Positions 41,713 to 49,762 of a DNA stretch of 64,000 nucleotides are shown here, in pieces. Position numbers and translations under genes: made by a program. Location of the stretch: positions 1 through 64,000 of the forward strand of contig NZ_BONQ01000172.1 of assembly GCF_016862795.1 (NCBI RefSeq), read 5' to 3'. A model generated the notes under the pieces. The model did no database searches, was not told where the DNA came from, and saw only the letters and a list, made by a program, of their open reading frames with translations. The DNA comes from Dactylosporangium siamense. GTDB taxonomy: Bacteria; Actinomycetota; Actinomycetes; Mycobacteriales; Micromonosporaceae. Position 1 is the first letter of the stretch. The number at the start of each line of letters is the position of its first letter.

Positions 41713-43422
41713 ATGCCGGCCAGTTCGCCGACCCGCCTGTTGCCCGGTCTCCGCGTCCTCGCCGGGTACCAGCGCGGCTGGCTGCGTGCCGACCTGATCG
41801 CCGGCGTCACCGTCGCGGCGTACCTGATCCCGCAGGTCATGGCCTACGCCGGCCTCGCCGGGCTACCACCGGTCGTCGGGCTGTGGGCGATCCTGCCGGC
41901 CCTGGCCCTGTACGCCGTGTTCGGTTCCTCCCGGCAGCTGTCCGTCGGACCGGAGTCCACGACCGCCATCATGACCGCCGTCGTCGTGGGCCCGCTCGCC
42001 GCCGGCGATCCGGCCCGCTACGCACGGCTGGCCGCCGGCCTGGCAGTCGTCGTCGGGCTGCTCTGCCTCGGGTGCTGGGCACTGCGGTTCGGGTTCGTGG
42101 CCGACCTGCTGTCCAGACCCATCCTCGTCGGCTACCTGACCGGCGTGGCGCTCATCATGATGGTCGGACAACTGGGAAGGCTCACCGGCGTGCCGGTCAC
42201 CGGCGACACCTTCCCGGCGCGGCTGCTGTCCTTCCTCCGGAACCTGTCCCACCTCCACGTCGGCACGCTGCTGTTCGCCGGCGCCGTGCTCGCGTTTCTG
42301 TTCCTCGCGCAACGGCGCTTCCCGGCGCTACCGGTGCCGCTGCTGGCGGTCCTGCTCGCCACCGTCGCCGTCGCGGTCTTCGGGCTGGAACGCCACGGCA
42401 TCAGCGTCGTCGGCCAGATCCCGGCCGGCCTGCCCACCCCGTCCCTGCCGCACCTCGAGGACCTCCAGCACCTGCTGCTGCCCGCGGTCGGCGTGCTGCT
42501 CGTCGGCTACACCGACAACATGCTCACCGCCCGCGCGTTCGCCGCGCGCCAGGACAGCACCATCGACGCCAACCAGGAACTGCTCGCCCTCGGCACCGCG
42601 AACATCGGCGCGGGCCTGTTCCGCGGGTTCCCGGTCAGCAGCAGCGGCAGCCGCACCGCACTCGGCCACGCCGCCGGCAGCCGCACCCAGCTGTACTCGA
42701 TCGTCGCCCTGCTCTCGGTGCTGGCCGTGCTGCTGTCCCTCGGCCCGCTCCTGGCCCGCTTCCCCACCGCGGCACTCGGCGCGATCGTCGTCTACGCGGC
42801 GGCGCAGCTGATCGACGTCGCCGGTTTCCGGCGGCTCGCCGCGTTCCGCCGCAGCGAACTGCTCCTCGCCCTCGCCGCCCTGACCGGCGTCCTCATCCTC
42901 GACATTCTCCACGGGGTGCTGCTCGCGGTCGCCCTGTCCGTGACCGAGATGCTCGCCCGCATCGCCCGCCCCCACGACGCGATCCTCGGCATCGTGCCCG
43001 GCCTGGCCGGCATGCACGACGTCGACGACTACCCCGCCGCACACACCATCCCCGGACTGGTCGTGTACCGCTACGACTCGCCCCTCTTCTTCGCCAACGC
43101 CGAGGACTTCCGCCGCCGCGCCCTCGCCGCGGTCGACGACCATCCCGGACCGGTCGCCTGGTTCGTCCTCAACGCCGAGGCCAACATCGAGGTCGACATC
43201 ACCGCACTCGACGCCCTCGAGGCGCTGCGGCGCAAACTGGAAGGCCGGGGCATCGTCTTCGCGCTGGCCCGGATCAAACGGGACCTCCTCGACGACCTCG
43301 ACGCGTTCGGCCTCACCACGTCCGTCGGCCCCGATCGCATCTTCCCTACCTTGCCGACCGCCCTGGCCGCGTATCACGACTGGCGCCGCCGGCATCCCCC
43401 GACCGAGCCCACCAGGCATTGA
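41713..43422 (+). CDS. SulP-family anion permease with STAS domain
   Basis: 569 residues. The membrane part (about 15-420) opens with DLIAGVTVAAYLIPQVMAYA and contains GLWAILPALALYAVFGSSRQ and LSVGPESTTAIMTAVVV, the SulP signature region. DSTIDANQELLALGTANIGA and FPVSSSGSRTA belong to the later helices. A C-terminal STAS domain (about 445-560) reads GLVVYRYDSPLFFANAEDFR. It would carry sulfate, bicarbonate or a related anion. It is separated from the phosphatase gene by about 350 nt. Confidence 0.95.
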   Translation: MPASSPTRLLPGLRVLAGYQRGWLRADLIAGVTVAAYLIPQVMAYAGLAGLPPVVGLWAILPALALYAVFGSSRQLSVGPESTTAIMTAVVVGPLAAGDPARYARLAAGLAVVVGLLCLGCWALRFGFVADLLSRPILVGYLTGVALIMMVGQLGRLTGVPVTGDTFPARLLSFLRNLSHLHVGTLLFAGAVLAFLFLAQRRFPALPVPLLAVLLATVAVAVFGLERHGISVVGQIPAGLPTPSLPHLEDLQHLLLPAVGVLLVGYTDNMLTARAFAARQDSTIDANQELLALGTANIGAGLFRGFPVSSSGSRTALGHAAGSRTQLYSIVALLSVLAVLLSLGPLLARFPTAALGAIVVYAAAQLIDVAGFRRLAAFRRSELLLALAALTGVLILDILHGVLLAVALSVTEMLARIARPHDAILGIVPGLAGMHDVDDYPAAHTIPGLVVYRYDSPLFFANAEDFRRRALAAVDDHPGPVAWFVLNAEANIEVDITALDALEALRRKLEGRGIVFALARIKRDLLDDLDAFGLTTSVGPDRIFPTLPTALAAYHDWRRRHPPTEPTRH

Positions 43423-43659
43423 TGCGGCACGCTGTATTTGGGCCGGCCCGACAGCGGCCGTGCTGCGGGGGGCGATGACTCCGGCGGAGGTCACCTGCGG
43501 TAGGACCGACCCACCTTCAATCAACCACGCCGCGATGTCGCCGTCGTCGGCCTGGCCGCTCGCCGTAGGTCGATGATCGGACACTTCCCTGCCGCCGATC
43601 ACTCGACCCCGGTCGAGTGAACGGCTGGGATGACCCGCGCGCTGCTACCGTCCAGCAGC

Positions 43660-43773
43660 ATGATCCGCCCGAAACCGCGCCCGGCCCGGCGACGCATCAC
43701 GGCGCGCGACTTCAACCACCGGCTCGGCCACGTCCACGTCCGCACCTCCATCCTGCGCCGGGACCTGCCGTGA
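43660..43773 (+). CDS. Possible 37-residue basic ORF coupled to the phosphatase gene
   Basis: An ATG at 43660 opens a 37-codon frame (MIRPKPRPARRRITARDFNH, ending ILRRDLP) whose TGA overlaps the GTG of the next gene (GTGA). The overlap hints at coupling, but the ribosome site is weak and the Arg-rich composition could be chance in such GC-rich DNA. Confidence 0.3.
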   Translation: MIRPKPRPARRRITARDFNHRLGHVHVRTSILRRDLP

Positions 43774-44429
43774 CCACGCTGCTGTTCGTCCGGCACGGCG
43801 AGTCCGTGCACTCCGTGGAGGACTTCGTCGGCGGGCCGCGCGCCTGCCGGGGACTCACCGACCGCGGCCACGACCAGGCCCGCGCCCTCGCGCTCTCCCC
43901 GCAACTGCGCGACGCCCGGCCGGTGGCCGTCTACTCCTCCACGCTGCGCCGCGCGACAGAAACCGCGACCGCGATCGCCACGGCGCTGGGGGTACCGTCC
44001 GAAGAGGACTGTCGACTGTGCACGTGGCACCTCCCTGACTACGCCGACGGGCTGCCGAAGGCGCAGCTGCGTGAGCACGCGGTGCCCGGCGGCGGGGTGT
44101 TCCGGCCGTTCCAACGGGACAACGAGACCTGGGCGGAGCTGGTGGTGCGCGGCAGCCGGGCCGTCCTCGACATCGCCGAGCGGCACGAGGGCTCCACCGT
44201 CGTCATCGTCGGGCACTCCGAGACCGTCGAGGTGTCGTTCCACGCGCTCGGGCTGCTGCCGCTGTTCCGCCCGTTCGACCTCGCCGTTGCGCCCGCCTCG
44301 ATCACCGAATGGCACACCGACCAGCCGCCGACCGCGTGGCCGCCGCCGCGATGGACGCTGACCCGGTTCAACCACACGGTGGCACAGCTCCAGCCGCCGA
44401 CCGACGCAGGTCAGGCGAACAGCGCCTGA
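43770..44429 (+). CDS. Histidine phosphatase family protein
   Basis: 219 residues starting at GTG 43770: LLFVRHGESVHSVEDF has the catalytic RHG motif, with CRGLTDRGHDQARALA, VYSSTLRRATETATAIA and the second His in VVIVGHSETVEVSFHALG. It is a typical phosphoglycerate-mutase-like phosphatase; the substrate is unknown. Upstream in-frame sequence is Pro/Arg-rich and not coding. A hairpin terminator begins right at its stop. Confidence 0.92.
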   Translation: MTTLLFVRHGESVHSVEDFVGGPRACRGLTDRGHDQARALALSPQLRDARPVAVYSSTLRRATETATAIATALGVPSEEDCRLCTWHLPDYADGLPKAQLREHAVPGGGVFRPFQRDNETWAELVVRGSRAVLDIAERHEGSTVVIVGHSETVEVSFHALGLLPLFRPFDLAVAPASITEWHTDQPPTAWPPPRWTLTRFNHTVAQLQPPTDAGQANSA

Positions 44430-44455
44430 CGTCCCGGCGCGGCCGGCCCGGGACG
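44430..44455 (+). terminator. Hairpin terminator
   Basis: CGTCCCGG / CCGGGACG pair over 8 bp with a 10-nt loop, starting one base after the phosphatase stop. Confidence 0.65.
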
Positions 44456-44477
44456 CTCTCGCGGCTTCACCTGCCCC

Positions 44478-44523
44478 GTGAACGGGCGCCGTGGCAGGCC
44501 GTGAACGGGCGCCGTGGCAGGCC
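44478..44523. repeat. Tandem 23-bp duplication
   Basis: GTGAACGGGCGCCGTGGCAGGCC-like 23-nt units occur twice in a row without any difference (44478-44500 and 44501-44523), followed by a partial third start. It lies between convergent genes and has no visible function. Confidence 0.85.
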
Positions 44524-44566
44524 GTGGCCGGTCTCGCGTGCGCCGCGTCGGGCGCCGGGTCCGCGC

Positions 44567-45478
44567 TCAGCCCACCGGGCCGTCCGCGGTCGCGACGGCC
44601 TCGGCCTGCGCCGCGGCGTGCCGTGCCTGCCGCACCGCCTCGAGCTCGGCCTCCAGCTCGGCGATCCGGGCGGACTGCTCGTTGATCAGGCCGATGACGT
44701 CCGAAGAGCGCGCGTTGACGGCGGCGATGATGGCGGCCGTGTCGATGTTGGTGCCACCGACGGCGAGCGCGCCCAGCGCGGCCAGCATGTCCTGCTCCCG
44801 CAGCGCCGACGCGGCCAGCGCCCCCTCGATCGTGCTGAGCCGGTTGGCAAGGGCCTTGAACGGCGGCGGGAAGTGGAACCGGTCCGTGCCGCGGCCGTTC
44901 GCCGGAGTGCCCGGGTCGACGAGCAGGGCGACCCACTCCCACAGGTCCGCCTGCTGCTGTTCGGTGAGCGCCATGAACGGGTCTCCTTCGCTGAGCGGGT
45001 CGTAGGAGTCGGCCCGGCTGTCGTCGTCGCAGTCCGACCGGCCCGAGATGTGGACGTGCCCCTTGTCCGTCGAGGATCTGGTGGTGCGGTTCGGCATCCA
45101 CCGCTCCTGGCGGCAGACCCCCTGCTCGTCGGTCCAGTTGATGTACTTGATCCACAGCACGCCGGACCGGCCGGCGTCACGGTCCTTGATGAGCTGCCGG
45201 GCGATCGCCGCGTTCTCCGCCCGGCCCTTGGCGGAGTCGGTGCGCGGCATGACATCCAGCGCGTGCCCGAACCCGGCCGCCGACTTCCCCGGCCAGCCGG
45301 TCGCCGAGAACGGCGTGTGGTCCTCGGGCGTCGACGCGCGCAGGTGATCGTCATCCGGGAAGTCATACACGGTCAGTCCGTGCCCGCGCAGGATCCGCTG
45401 CAACGCGGCCGCGGGGCGTATCAATGTGTACTTCCGGCCACTGGCGAGCCAGACGAAGTAGGCCAACGAAGGCGCCAT
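44567..45478 (-). CDS. Phage-like protein with M15-type metal-binding motif and coiled coil
   Basis: 303 residues. The N-terminal ~150 contain GFGHALDVMP (His72, Asp75) and KGHVHISGRSD (His141, His143), spacing like the HxxxD...HxH zinc site of M15/VanY-type peptidases found in phage endolysins. The next part is helical (ALTEQQQADLWEWVALLVDP), and the C-terminus (about 245-300) is a coiled coil with an RIAELEAELEAVRQARHAAA stretch. ATG 45478 follows GAGGAGGAGCG. It looks like a stray phage tail or lysis-type gene; activity is not proven. Confidence 0.6.
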   Translation of the reverse strand: MAPSLAYFVWLASGRKYTLIRPAAALQRILRGHGLTVYDFPDDDHLRASTPEDHTPFSATGWPGKSAAGFGHALDVMPRTDSAKGRAENAAIARQLIKDRDAGRSGVLWIKYINWTDEQGVCRQERWMPNRTTRSSTDKGHVHISGRSDCDDDSRADSYDPLSEGDPFMALTEQQQADLWEWVALLVDPGTPANGRGTDRFHFPPPFKALANRLSTIEGALAASALREQDMLAALGALAVGGTNIDTAAIIAAVNARSSDVIGLINEQSARIAELEAELEAVRQARHAAAQAEAVATADGPVG

Positions 45479-45705
45479 CGCTCCTCCTCACTAGGCGCCA
45501 GAATACGGAGCGTCGCCGTCAACACACGCGACCGTGTCGTGAACCCGTCGTTGATCGCAAAACGGTTGATGGCCACCGACCCGCCGAGCCGATTGACGAC
45601 GCGCGCCCACACGACTTCCGCGACGCGTCCTCCTCGACGAGGCAGGCCCAGTGCGGCAGTTCACGGCACTTGTGGCCACATGCTTATCGCGCTACCTTTG
45701 CCAGC

Positions 45706-46131
45706 GTGCAGCCCTCCGACGAACCCCTCTACCTCGCACTGGCCAGCGTCTTACGAGATCGCATCAGGCAAGGCCTCTACCCAGCCGGCTACGCGTTGCC
45801 GATCGAGGCCGCGATCTGCGACGAGCACAGCGTCAGCCGCATGACCGTCCGACGCGCCCTCGCGGTGCTCCGCGAGGAAGGCCTGGTCAGCAGCAGGCGC
45901 GGCGCACCCTCCAGCGTCCGGGCAACCTCAGCACGCCGAACCCTTGTCCTACGGCACGACGACCGCCTCATCAGCCGCATGCCGAGCCGCCATGAGCGAA
46001 TGAAGCTCGGTATGGATGTCGGCGTTCCGGTGCTGGAAGTCGACCGCGGCGACGGCACCAGCGAACTCCACCCCGCGGACCAGGTGACGGTCACGTGCCA
46101 CGCGTCATCGTCGCCGCCCCTACCGCGTTGA
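45706..46131 (+). CDS. GntR-family regulator, short
   Basis: About 141 residues from GTG 45706: a GntR winged helix (EPLYLALASVLRDRIRQGLY, CDEHSVSRMTVRRALAVLRE, EGLVSSRRGAPSSV) then only a short C-terminal part (MPSRHERMKLGMDVGVPVLE) instead of a full UTRA or FCD domain. TACCTT 7 nt before the GTG fits a leaderless promoter. It is convergent with the damaged MFS gene; its target is unclear. Confidence 0.75.
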   Translation: MQPSDEPLYLALASVLRDRIRQGLYPAGYALPIEAAICDEHSVSRMTVRRALAVLREEGLVSSRRGAPSSVRATSARRTLVLRHDDRLISRMPSRHERMKLGMDVGVPVLEVDRGDGTSELHPADQVTVTCHASSSPPLPR

Positions 46132-46150
46132 TCAGTCCGCCAGCAGCACC

Positions 46151-46981
46151 TCAACGCGCTTGCTCAGGTCGAACTGCCGCATCCGGTCTTGGTCCGAGTG
46201 CCGGGTGGGCTGTCTGGTCGGTGGTTTCCGGCGGCCGGGCCGGTGGAATCCGTCCGGGTGCGACCAGTCCGCTGAGGGCGCCGGCCAGTGACAGCACCGC
46301 GCAGGCGACCATCGCGGCGATGAATCCGCTGTTGAAGGTCTGGCTGGACGCGTAGCCGCCGGCGGAGGCGAACGCCGCCACGACGACGGCGACACCGAAT
46401 GCTCCACCGAGTTGGCGCATGGTGCTGTAGATCAGGACCGCGGCGATCGGAATGTTGATCCAGAAGATCCACGGCCAGGAGACACTGGTGACGATCGCAC
46501 CGCCCAACAGCGGTCCCACCGGAACCGCCAACCCGGTCACGCCGGCGAAGACACCGATCGCCTTGGACCGCCGGTCGGCCGGGACGGCGGCACCGAGCAG
46601 GGCCAGCGCCAGCGGCATCAGCAGTGCGGCCCCGGCGCCCTGGACCGCACGCGCCGCGATCAGCGCGCCCACATCCGGTGCGAGCGCGCAGGCGGCCGAC
46701 GCCACCGCGAACACCGCCAGTCCGGTGATGAACATGCGTCGCCGGCCGAACCGGTCGCCCAGCGCGGCCGCCGTCATCAGCAGCACCGCAAAGGTCAGCA
46801 CATAGGCGGTGACCGTCCACTCCAGCTCCTCGATCGAGGCGTGCAGCGCAGTGCGGATGGCGCCCAGCGCGGACGTGACGACCAACGAGTCCAGGGTCAC
46901 CGTCATCGCCGCGAGCGCAGTCACCACAACCACCCACCACTGCGCAGCCGTCAACGCGGGTGATGTGCTGTTCGATGGCAT
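46151..46981 (-). CDS. DHA2-type MFS transporter with internal in-frame deletion
   Basis: 276 residues from ATG 46981 (GGAGG 5 nt upstream). The first ~200 are a normal DHA2 N-half: LDSLVVTSALGAIRTALHAS, ALGDRFGRRRMFITGLAVFA, PLLGGAIVTSVSWPWIFWIN. After IPIAAVLI, at about 46428-46435, the sequence jumps straight to YSTMRQLGGAFGVAVVVAAF, which in full-length proteins lies near the C-terminus. Roughly 200 residues (most of helices 7-12) are missing with the frame kept, so it cannot be a working transporter. It is called CDS because the frame is intact. Confidence 0.8.
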   Translation of the reverse strand: MPSNSTSPALTAAQWWVVVVTALAAMTVTLDSLVVTSALGAIRTALHASIEELEWTVTAYVLTFAVLLMTAAALGDRFGRRRMFITGLAVFAVASAACALAPDVGALIAARAVQGAGAALLMPLALALLGAAVPADRRSKAIGVFAGVTGLAVPVGPLLGGAIVTSVSWPWIFWINIPIAAVLIYSTMRQLGGAFGVAVVVAAFASAGGYASSQTFNSGFIAAMVACAVLSLAGALSGLVAPGRIPPARPPETTDQTAHPALGPRPDAAVRPEQAR

Positions 46982-47076
46982 GCTTCCCTCCGTCTTCGCC
47001 GGCGGTACGCGCGATTCCGAGACCTGGTCCAGCCGCGTGCCGTGCACGCTCAGCGCGATGTCGCGTTGCCGCACCA

Positions 47077-47577
47077 CTACACCGCCGCCTGCTCGCTCGC
47101 CGGTTCGGTCCGGCGGGAAAGCGGCCGCAGAATGCCGTCCGGAAATCCGACCAGGCCGTGCGCGAGCATTCGGCGGTGGGCGATACGCCAGCCGGTCGGG
47201 GTGCGGTCGAAGCTGTCGACATAGCGGGCCAGAATGATCGGGTCAGCCACCGCGCCCGGCGGCCGGTGCCATGCGTAGACGTAGGACGTCGTCGCGGCGT
47301 GATCCGCGTCGGGGAAACTGATCTGCACGTTCGAGATGTGATGACTGGTCGCCGTGCCGTCGAGGAGCTGGCGCGTGAGCCAGTCGACCAACGCCGCTGA
47401 CGAATGCAGGATCTCGGCCTCGCGAACGCCGTATTCGGCCAGGCAGTCGTCGGTGAACACCCCGGCCACGGCGGTGAAGTCCCGCTCGTCGACGAGCCGG
47501 GCATAGGTATGCAGGACCTCGGTGATGGCGGCTCGGTCGGTGAGCTCGCGGACGGCGATGTCGATGTCGATGGACAC
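47077..47577 (-). CDS. SnoaL-like (NTF2 fold) protein
   Basis: About 166 residues. DRAAITEVLHTYARLVDERD, VAGVFTDDCLAEYGVREAE and WRIAHRRMLAHGLVG match SnoaL_4-type proteins of the NTF2 fold, which act as cyclases, isomerases or dehydratases or simply bind ligands. GTG 47577 has AGGAGG 4 nt upstream and is preferred to distal starts. It precedes the deleted MFS gene by about 95 nt on the same strand, so the two may once have formed a biosynthesis-export or detoxification pair. Confidence 0.85.
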   Translation of the reverse strand: MSIDIDIAVRELTDRAAITEVLHTYARLVDERDFTAVAGVFTDDCLAEYGVREAEILHSSAALVDWLTRQLLDGTATSHHISNVQISFPDADHAATTSYVYAWHRPPGAVADPIILARYVDSFDRTPTGWRIAHRRMLAHGLVGFPDGILRPLSRRTEPASEQAAV

Positions 47578-47741
47578 GGTTCCTCCTGCTGGCATCGGAC
47601 GCGACAGCGCGTTGTCGCTCCAATCAGGTAGACACCGCGACATCGGGAAAAGGGGCGCCGGCCGACCGGCGCGTTCGCCCTGCCGCCCATGGCAGCGTGA
47701 AGCCGCCTGACACCCCGGTCAGACCGCAGCGCCGGGCCCGT

Positions 47742-48224
47742 TCACACCAGCCGGTTGCCGTTCTCCAGATACGCCGTCACGCCGTCCACGGCCGCCCGCA
47801 ACGCGGCTGCGGTCCGGCGGGCCAGCAACGGCGACAGCCGCTCGTGGGCCTCTGCTGCCGTACACCACGCCCAGCTGCGTAACTCGTCGGCCGGCAGGCG
47901 AATCTCCCGCTCGGTGACCGCCGGGAGCACCCCTCCGTCGAAGAGGAACATCACGCCCTCGGTGCGGCCGGGTTGCGGTGGCACCCAGTCGACCACCAAC
48001 AGCCGGCCCGGCGACACCACCAGGCCCAGCTCCTCGTGCAGCTCCCGCACCGCGGCGTCGTACGGCGACTCGTCGCCTTCGACCGCGCCTCCCGGCAGCT
48101 CCCAATGGTCCTTGTACGTCGGCTCGACCAGCAGCACCCGGCCCGCCGCGTCACGGAGGCACACGCCGGCACCCATCCGCTTGCGTGGCAACGTCGCCGT
48201 GTAGTCGTCAGTCGATGTCGTCAC
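47742..48224 (-). CDS. NUDIX hydrolase
   Basis: 160 residues with a complete Nudix box: GGAVEGDESPYDAAVRELHE followed by ELGL (GX5EX7REUXEEXGU). The N-terminus RMGAGVCLRDAAGRVLLVEP and the Trp-rich WELPG before the box are typical. It hydrolyses a nucleoside diphosphate linked to another moiety; the substrate is unknown. No partner gene is evident. Confidence 0.93.
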   Translation of the reverse strand: MTTSTDDYTATLPRKRMGAGVCLRDAAGRVLLVEPTYKDHWELPGGAVEGDESPYDAAVRELHEELGLVVSPGRLLVVDWVPPQPGRTEGVMFLFDGGVLPAVTEREIRLPADELRSWAWCTAAEAHERLSPLLARRTAAALRAAVDGVTAYLENGNRLV

Positions 48225-48474
48225 CCTCGGAGGCTACCGCCGCACTCCCGCCGTCGAGGTCGGCGAAAGCCTGGCGGCGGCCGTAGCAACCACAGCCGTC
48301 CACGAGGGCGACGGGTCAGGCCGACCTCGGCCAGCAGCGCATCGGTCTGTGTGGGCGCTGGACGCCCTCAGAGGTTCCTGTAACGTTCGGTGATGTCTGG
48401 CGCTGTTCGGCGATTGTTCGGCACTGTTGCCAGCACATGTCAGCAGCTACCTCATCAGCAAGGAGCCCACGCTG

Positions 48475-49149
48475 ATGTCGTCCACAGCAGGCGAGCTCGT
48501 TACCGAGGTGTTGGAGTACGACGGTGGACGTCAGGTCACCGCCTACGTCCCGGCGGCTGCGCCCGAGGCAATCGTCTTTGCCGGAGACGGCCAGTTGATC
48601 ACGTCGTGGGGACCGGCTCTCGAGGCCGCCGATCTACCGCCCACGATGATCATCGGCGCGCACCGGCTGGAGGACGAGACGCTGCGGCTGCACGAGTACT
48701 CACCGGGCCGCAGCACGGACGCGTTCACCTTCGACCCGCGACGGTTCGCGGCACACGAGAAGTTCTTCGTCGAGGACGTGCGCCGATGGGCGGCGACCCG
48801 CCTGGGCGCCGAGCTGCCGGCCGACCGGACGGCGGCGTTCGGTGTCTCCGCCAGTGCGGAACTCGCACTGGCCATGGGGCTTCGGCATCCCGACATCTAC
48901 GGCGCGGTCTTCTGTGCCTCGCCCGGTGCGGGCTACCGGCCACCCGCCGTGCTGTCCGGCAGGTTTCCACGCACCTATCTCGTCGCCGGCACCGACGAAC
49001 CGTTCTTCCGCGACAACGCGACCCGGTGGGCGAACGCGCTGCGCGATGCGGGTGGCGACGTTGTCCTGACCGAACGGGCCGGCTCGCACGGCGACCCATT
49101 CTGGGAACAAGAGTTTCCGCTGATGGTGGCGTGGGCGTTCGGACACTGA
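48475..49149 (+). CDS. Esterase (alpha/beta hydrolase, esterase D-like)
   Basis: 224 residues from ATG 48475 (AAGGAG upstream). The nucleophile elbow GVSASAELALAMG has Ser in a GxSxS context, PTMIIGAHRLEDETLRLHEY and SPGRSTDAFTFD precede it, and RFPRTYLVAGTDEPFFRDNA followed by ERAGSHGDPFWEQEFPLMV gives the Asp and His. This is the layout of Fes/esterase-D-type hydrolases. Substrate is unknown. It stands alone. Confidence 0.88.
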   Translation: MSSTAGELVTEVLEYDGGRQVTAYVPAAAPEAIVFAGDGQLITSWGPALEAADLPPTMIIGAHRLEDETLRLHEYSPGRSTDAFTFDPRRFAAHEKFFVEDVRRWAATRLGAELPADRTAAFGVSASAELALAMGLRHPDIYGAVFCASPGAGYRPPAVLSGRFPRTYLVAGTDEPFFRDNATRWANALRDAGGDVVLTERAGSHGDPFWEQEFPLMVAWAFGH

Positions 49150-49186
49150 CCGGCCCGACGCCCGCCGAAGGCCAACGACGATCGCG

Positions 49187-49357
49187 TTACCGTCGTTCGT
49201 TGATCAACTCGTGCGACTCACCACAGCAAAGAGCAGCTACGTGATCTACCTCTGCCTCGGCGGGGTTGGCCTCGATCTGCCCACAGGAACCCGAGGAGTC
49301 GGACGCACGTTCGATTTCAGTCGGCGTGGGTACCAACGCCGCGACTGCCAGACCCAT
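49187..49357 (-). CDS. Possible 56-residue ORF (uncertain)
   Basis: A minus-strand frame from ATG 49357 reads MGLAVAALVPTPTEIERASD, then SSGSCGQIEANPAEAEVDHV and AALCCGESHELINERR. Its composition is protein-like with three Cys, but GC at third positions is low for this genome and the ribosome site is weak. It is noted because it lies next to a methyltransferase of a type linked to modified peptides. Confidence 0.2.
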   Translation of the reverse strand: MGLAVAALVPTPTEIERASDSSGSCGQIEANPAEAEVDHVAALCCGESHELINERR

Positions 49358-49417
49358 AGCCTACGGAGACGTCGTCGGCCGGCAGGTGGTCGGCAGCGAT
49401 CAAACGGGGGTTTGTCC

Positions 49418-49762
49418 ATGGCGGAGATTGCGGTGCCGGTGCAGCGGGAGCGGCGGACGTTCGGCTGCAGCGTGGACGTCACGGTCGGCGGCGAGCCGGG
49501 TGTGCTGACGGTCGGGCGGGCCTCCGACGGCGCCCCGCGTCGCATGGAGTTGCGGGCGGGCGTGCACGGCTCGACGCTGGCCGGGCTCGCCGACGCGCTG
49601 GCCACGGCGATCACCGTCGGTCTGCAGCACGGTGTCCCTGCCGATGTGCTCGCGGACGCGCTGCGCCGCGCCGCGCTCGACTCCCCTGGCGACGGGCACG
49701 CAGCGCTGCTGGCCGAGACGTTCGCCGTGGCACCGCCGCCCGCCCTCGTGGTGCCGACGTGA
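49418..49762 (+). CDS. Stand-alone TSCPD-domain protein
   Basis: 114 residues. VQRERRTFGCSVDVTVGGEP, VLTVGRASDGAPRRMELRAG, VHGSTLAGLADALATAITVG and LQHGVPADVLADALRRA follow the pattern of the TSCPD domain, which in B12-dependent ribonucleotide reductase (NrdJ) forms the C-terminal beta domain. Here it is separate. Its stop overlaps the GTG start of the PCMT-type methyltransferase (GTGA), so the two products are made together. Its role is unknown; it may be a partner or substrate-handling subunit. Confidence 0.75.
   Translation: MAEIAVPVQRERRTFGCSVDVTVGGEPGVLTVGRASDGAPRRMELRAGVHGSTLAGLADALATAITVGLQHGVPADVLADALRRAALDSPGDGHAALLAETFAVAPPPALVVPT

Noticed and set aside
46151-47577. Biosynthetic gene cluster from the SnoaL-like and MFS genes
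   Set aside because: There are only two genes, one of them deleted internally, and no polyketide or terpene enzymes nearby.
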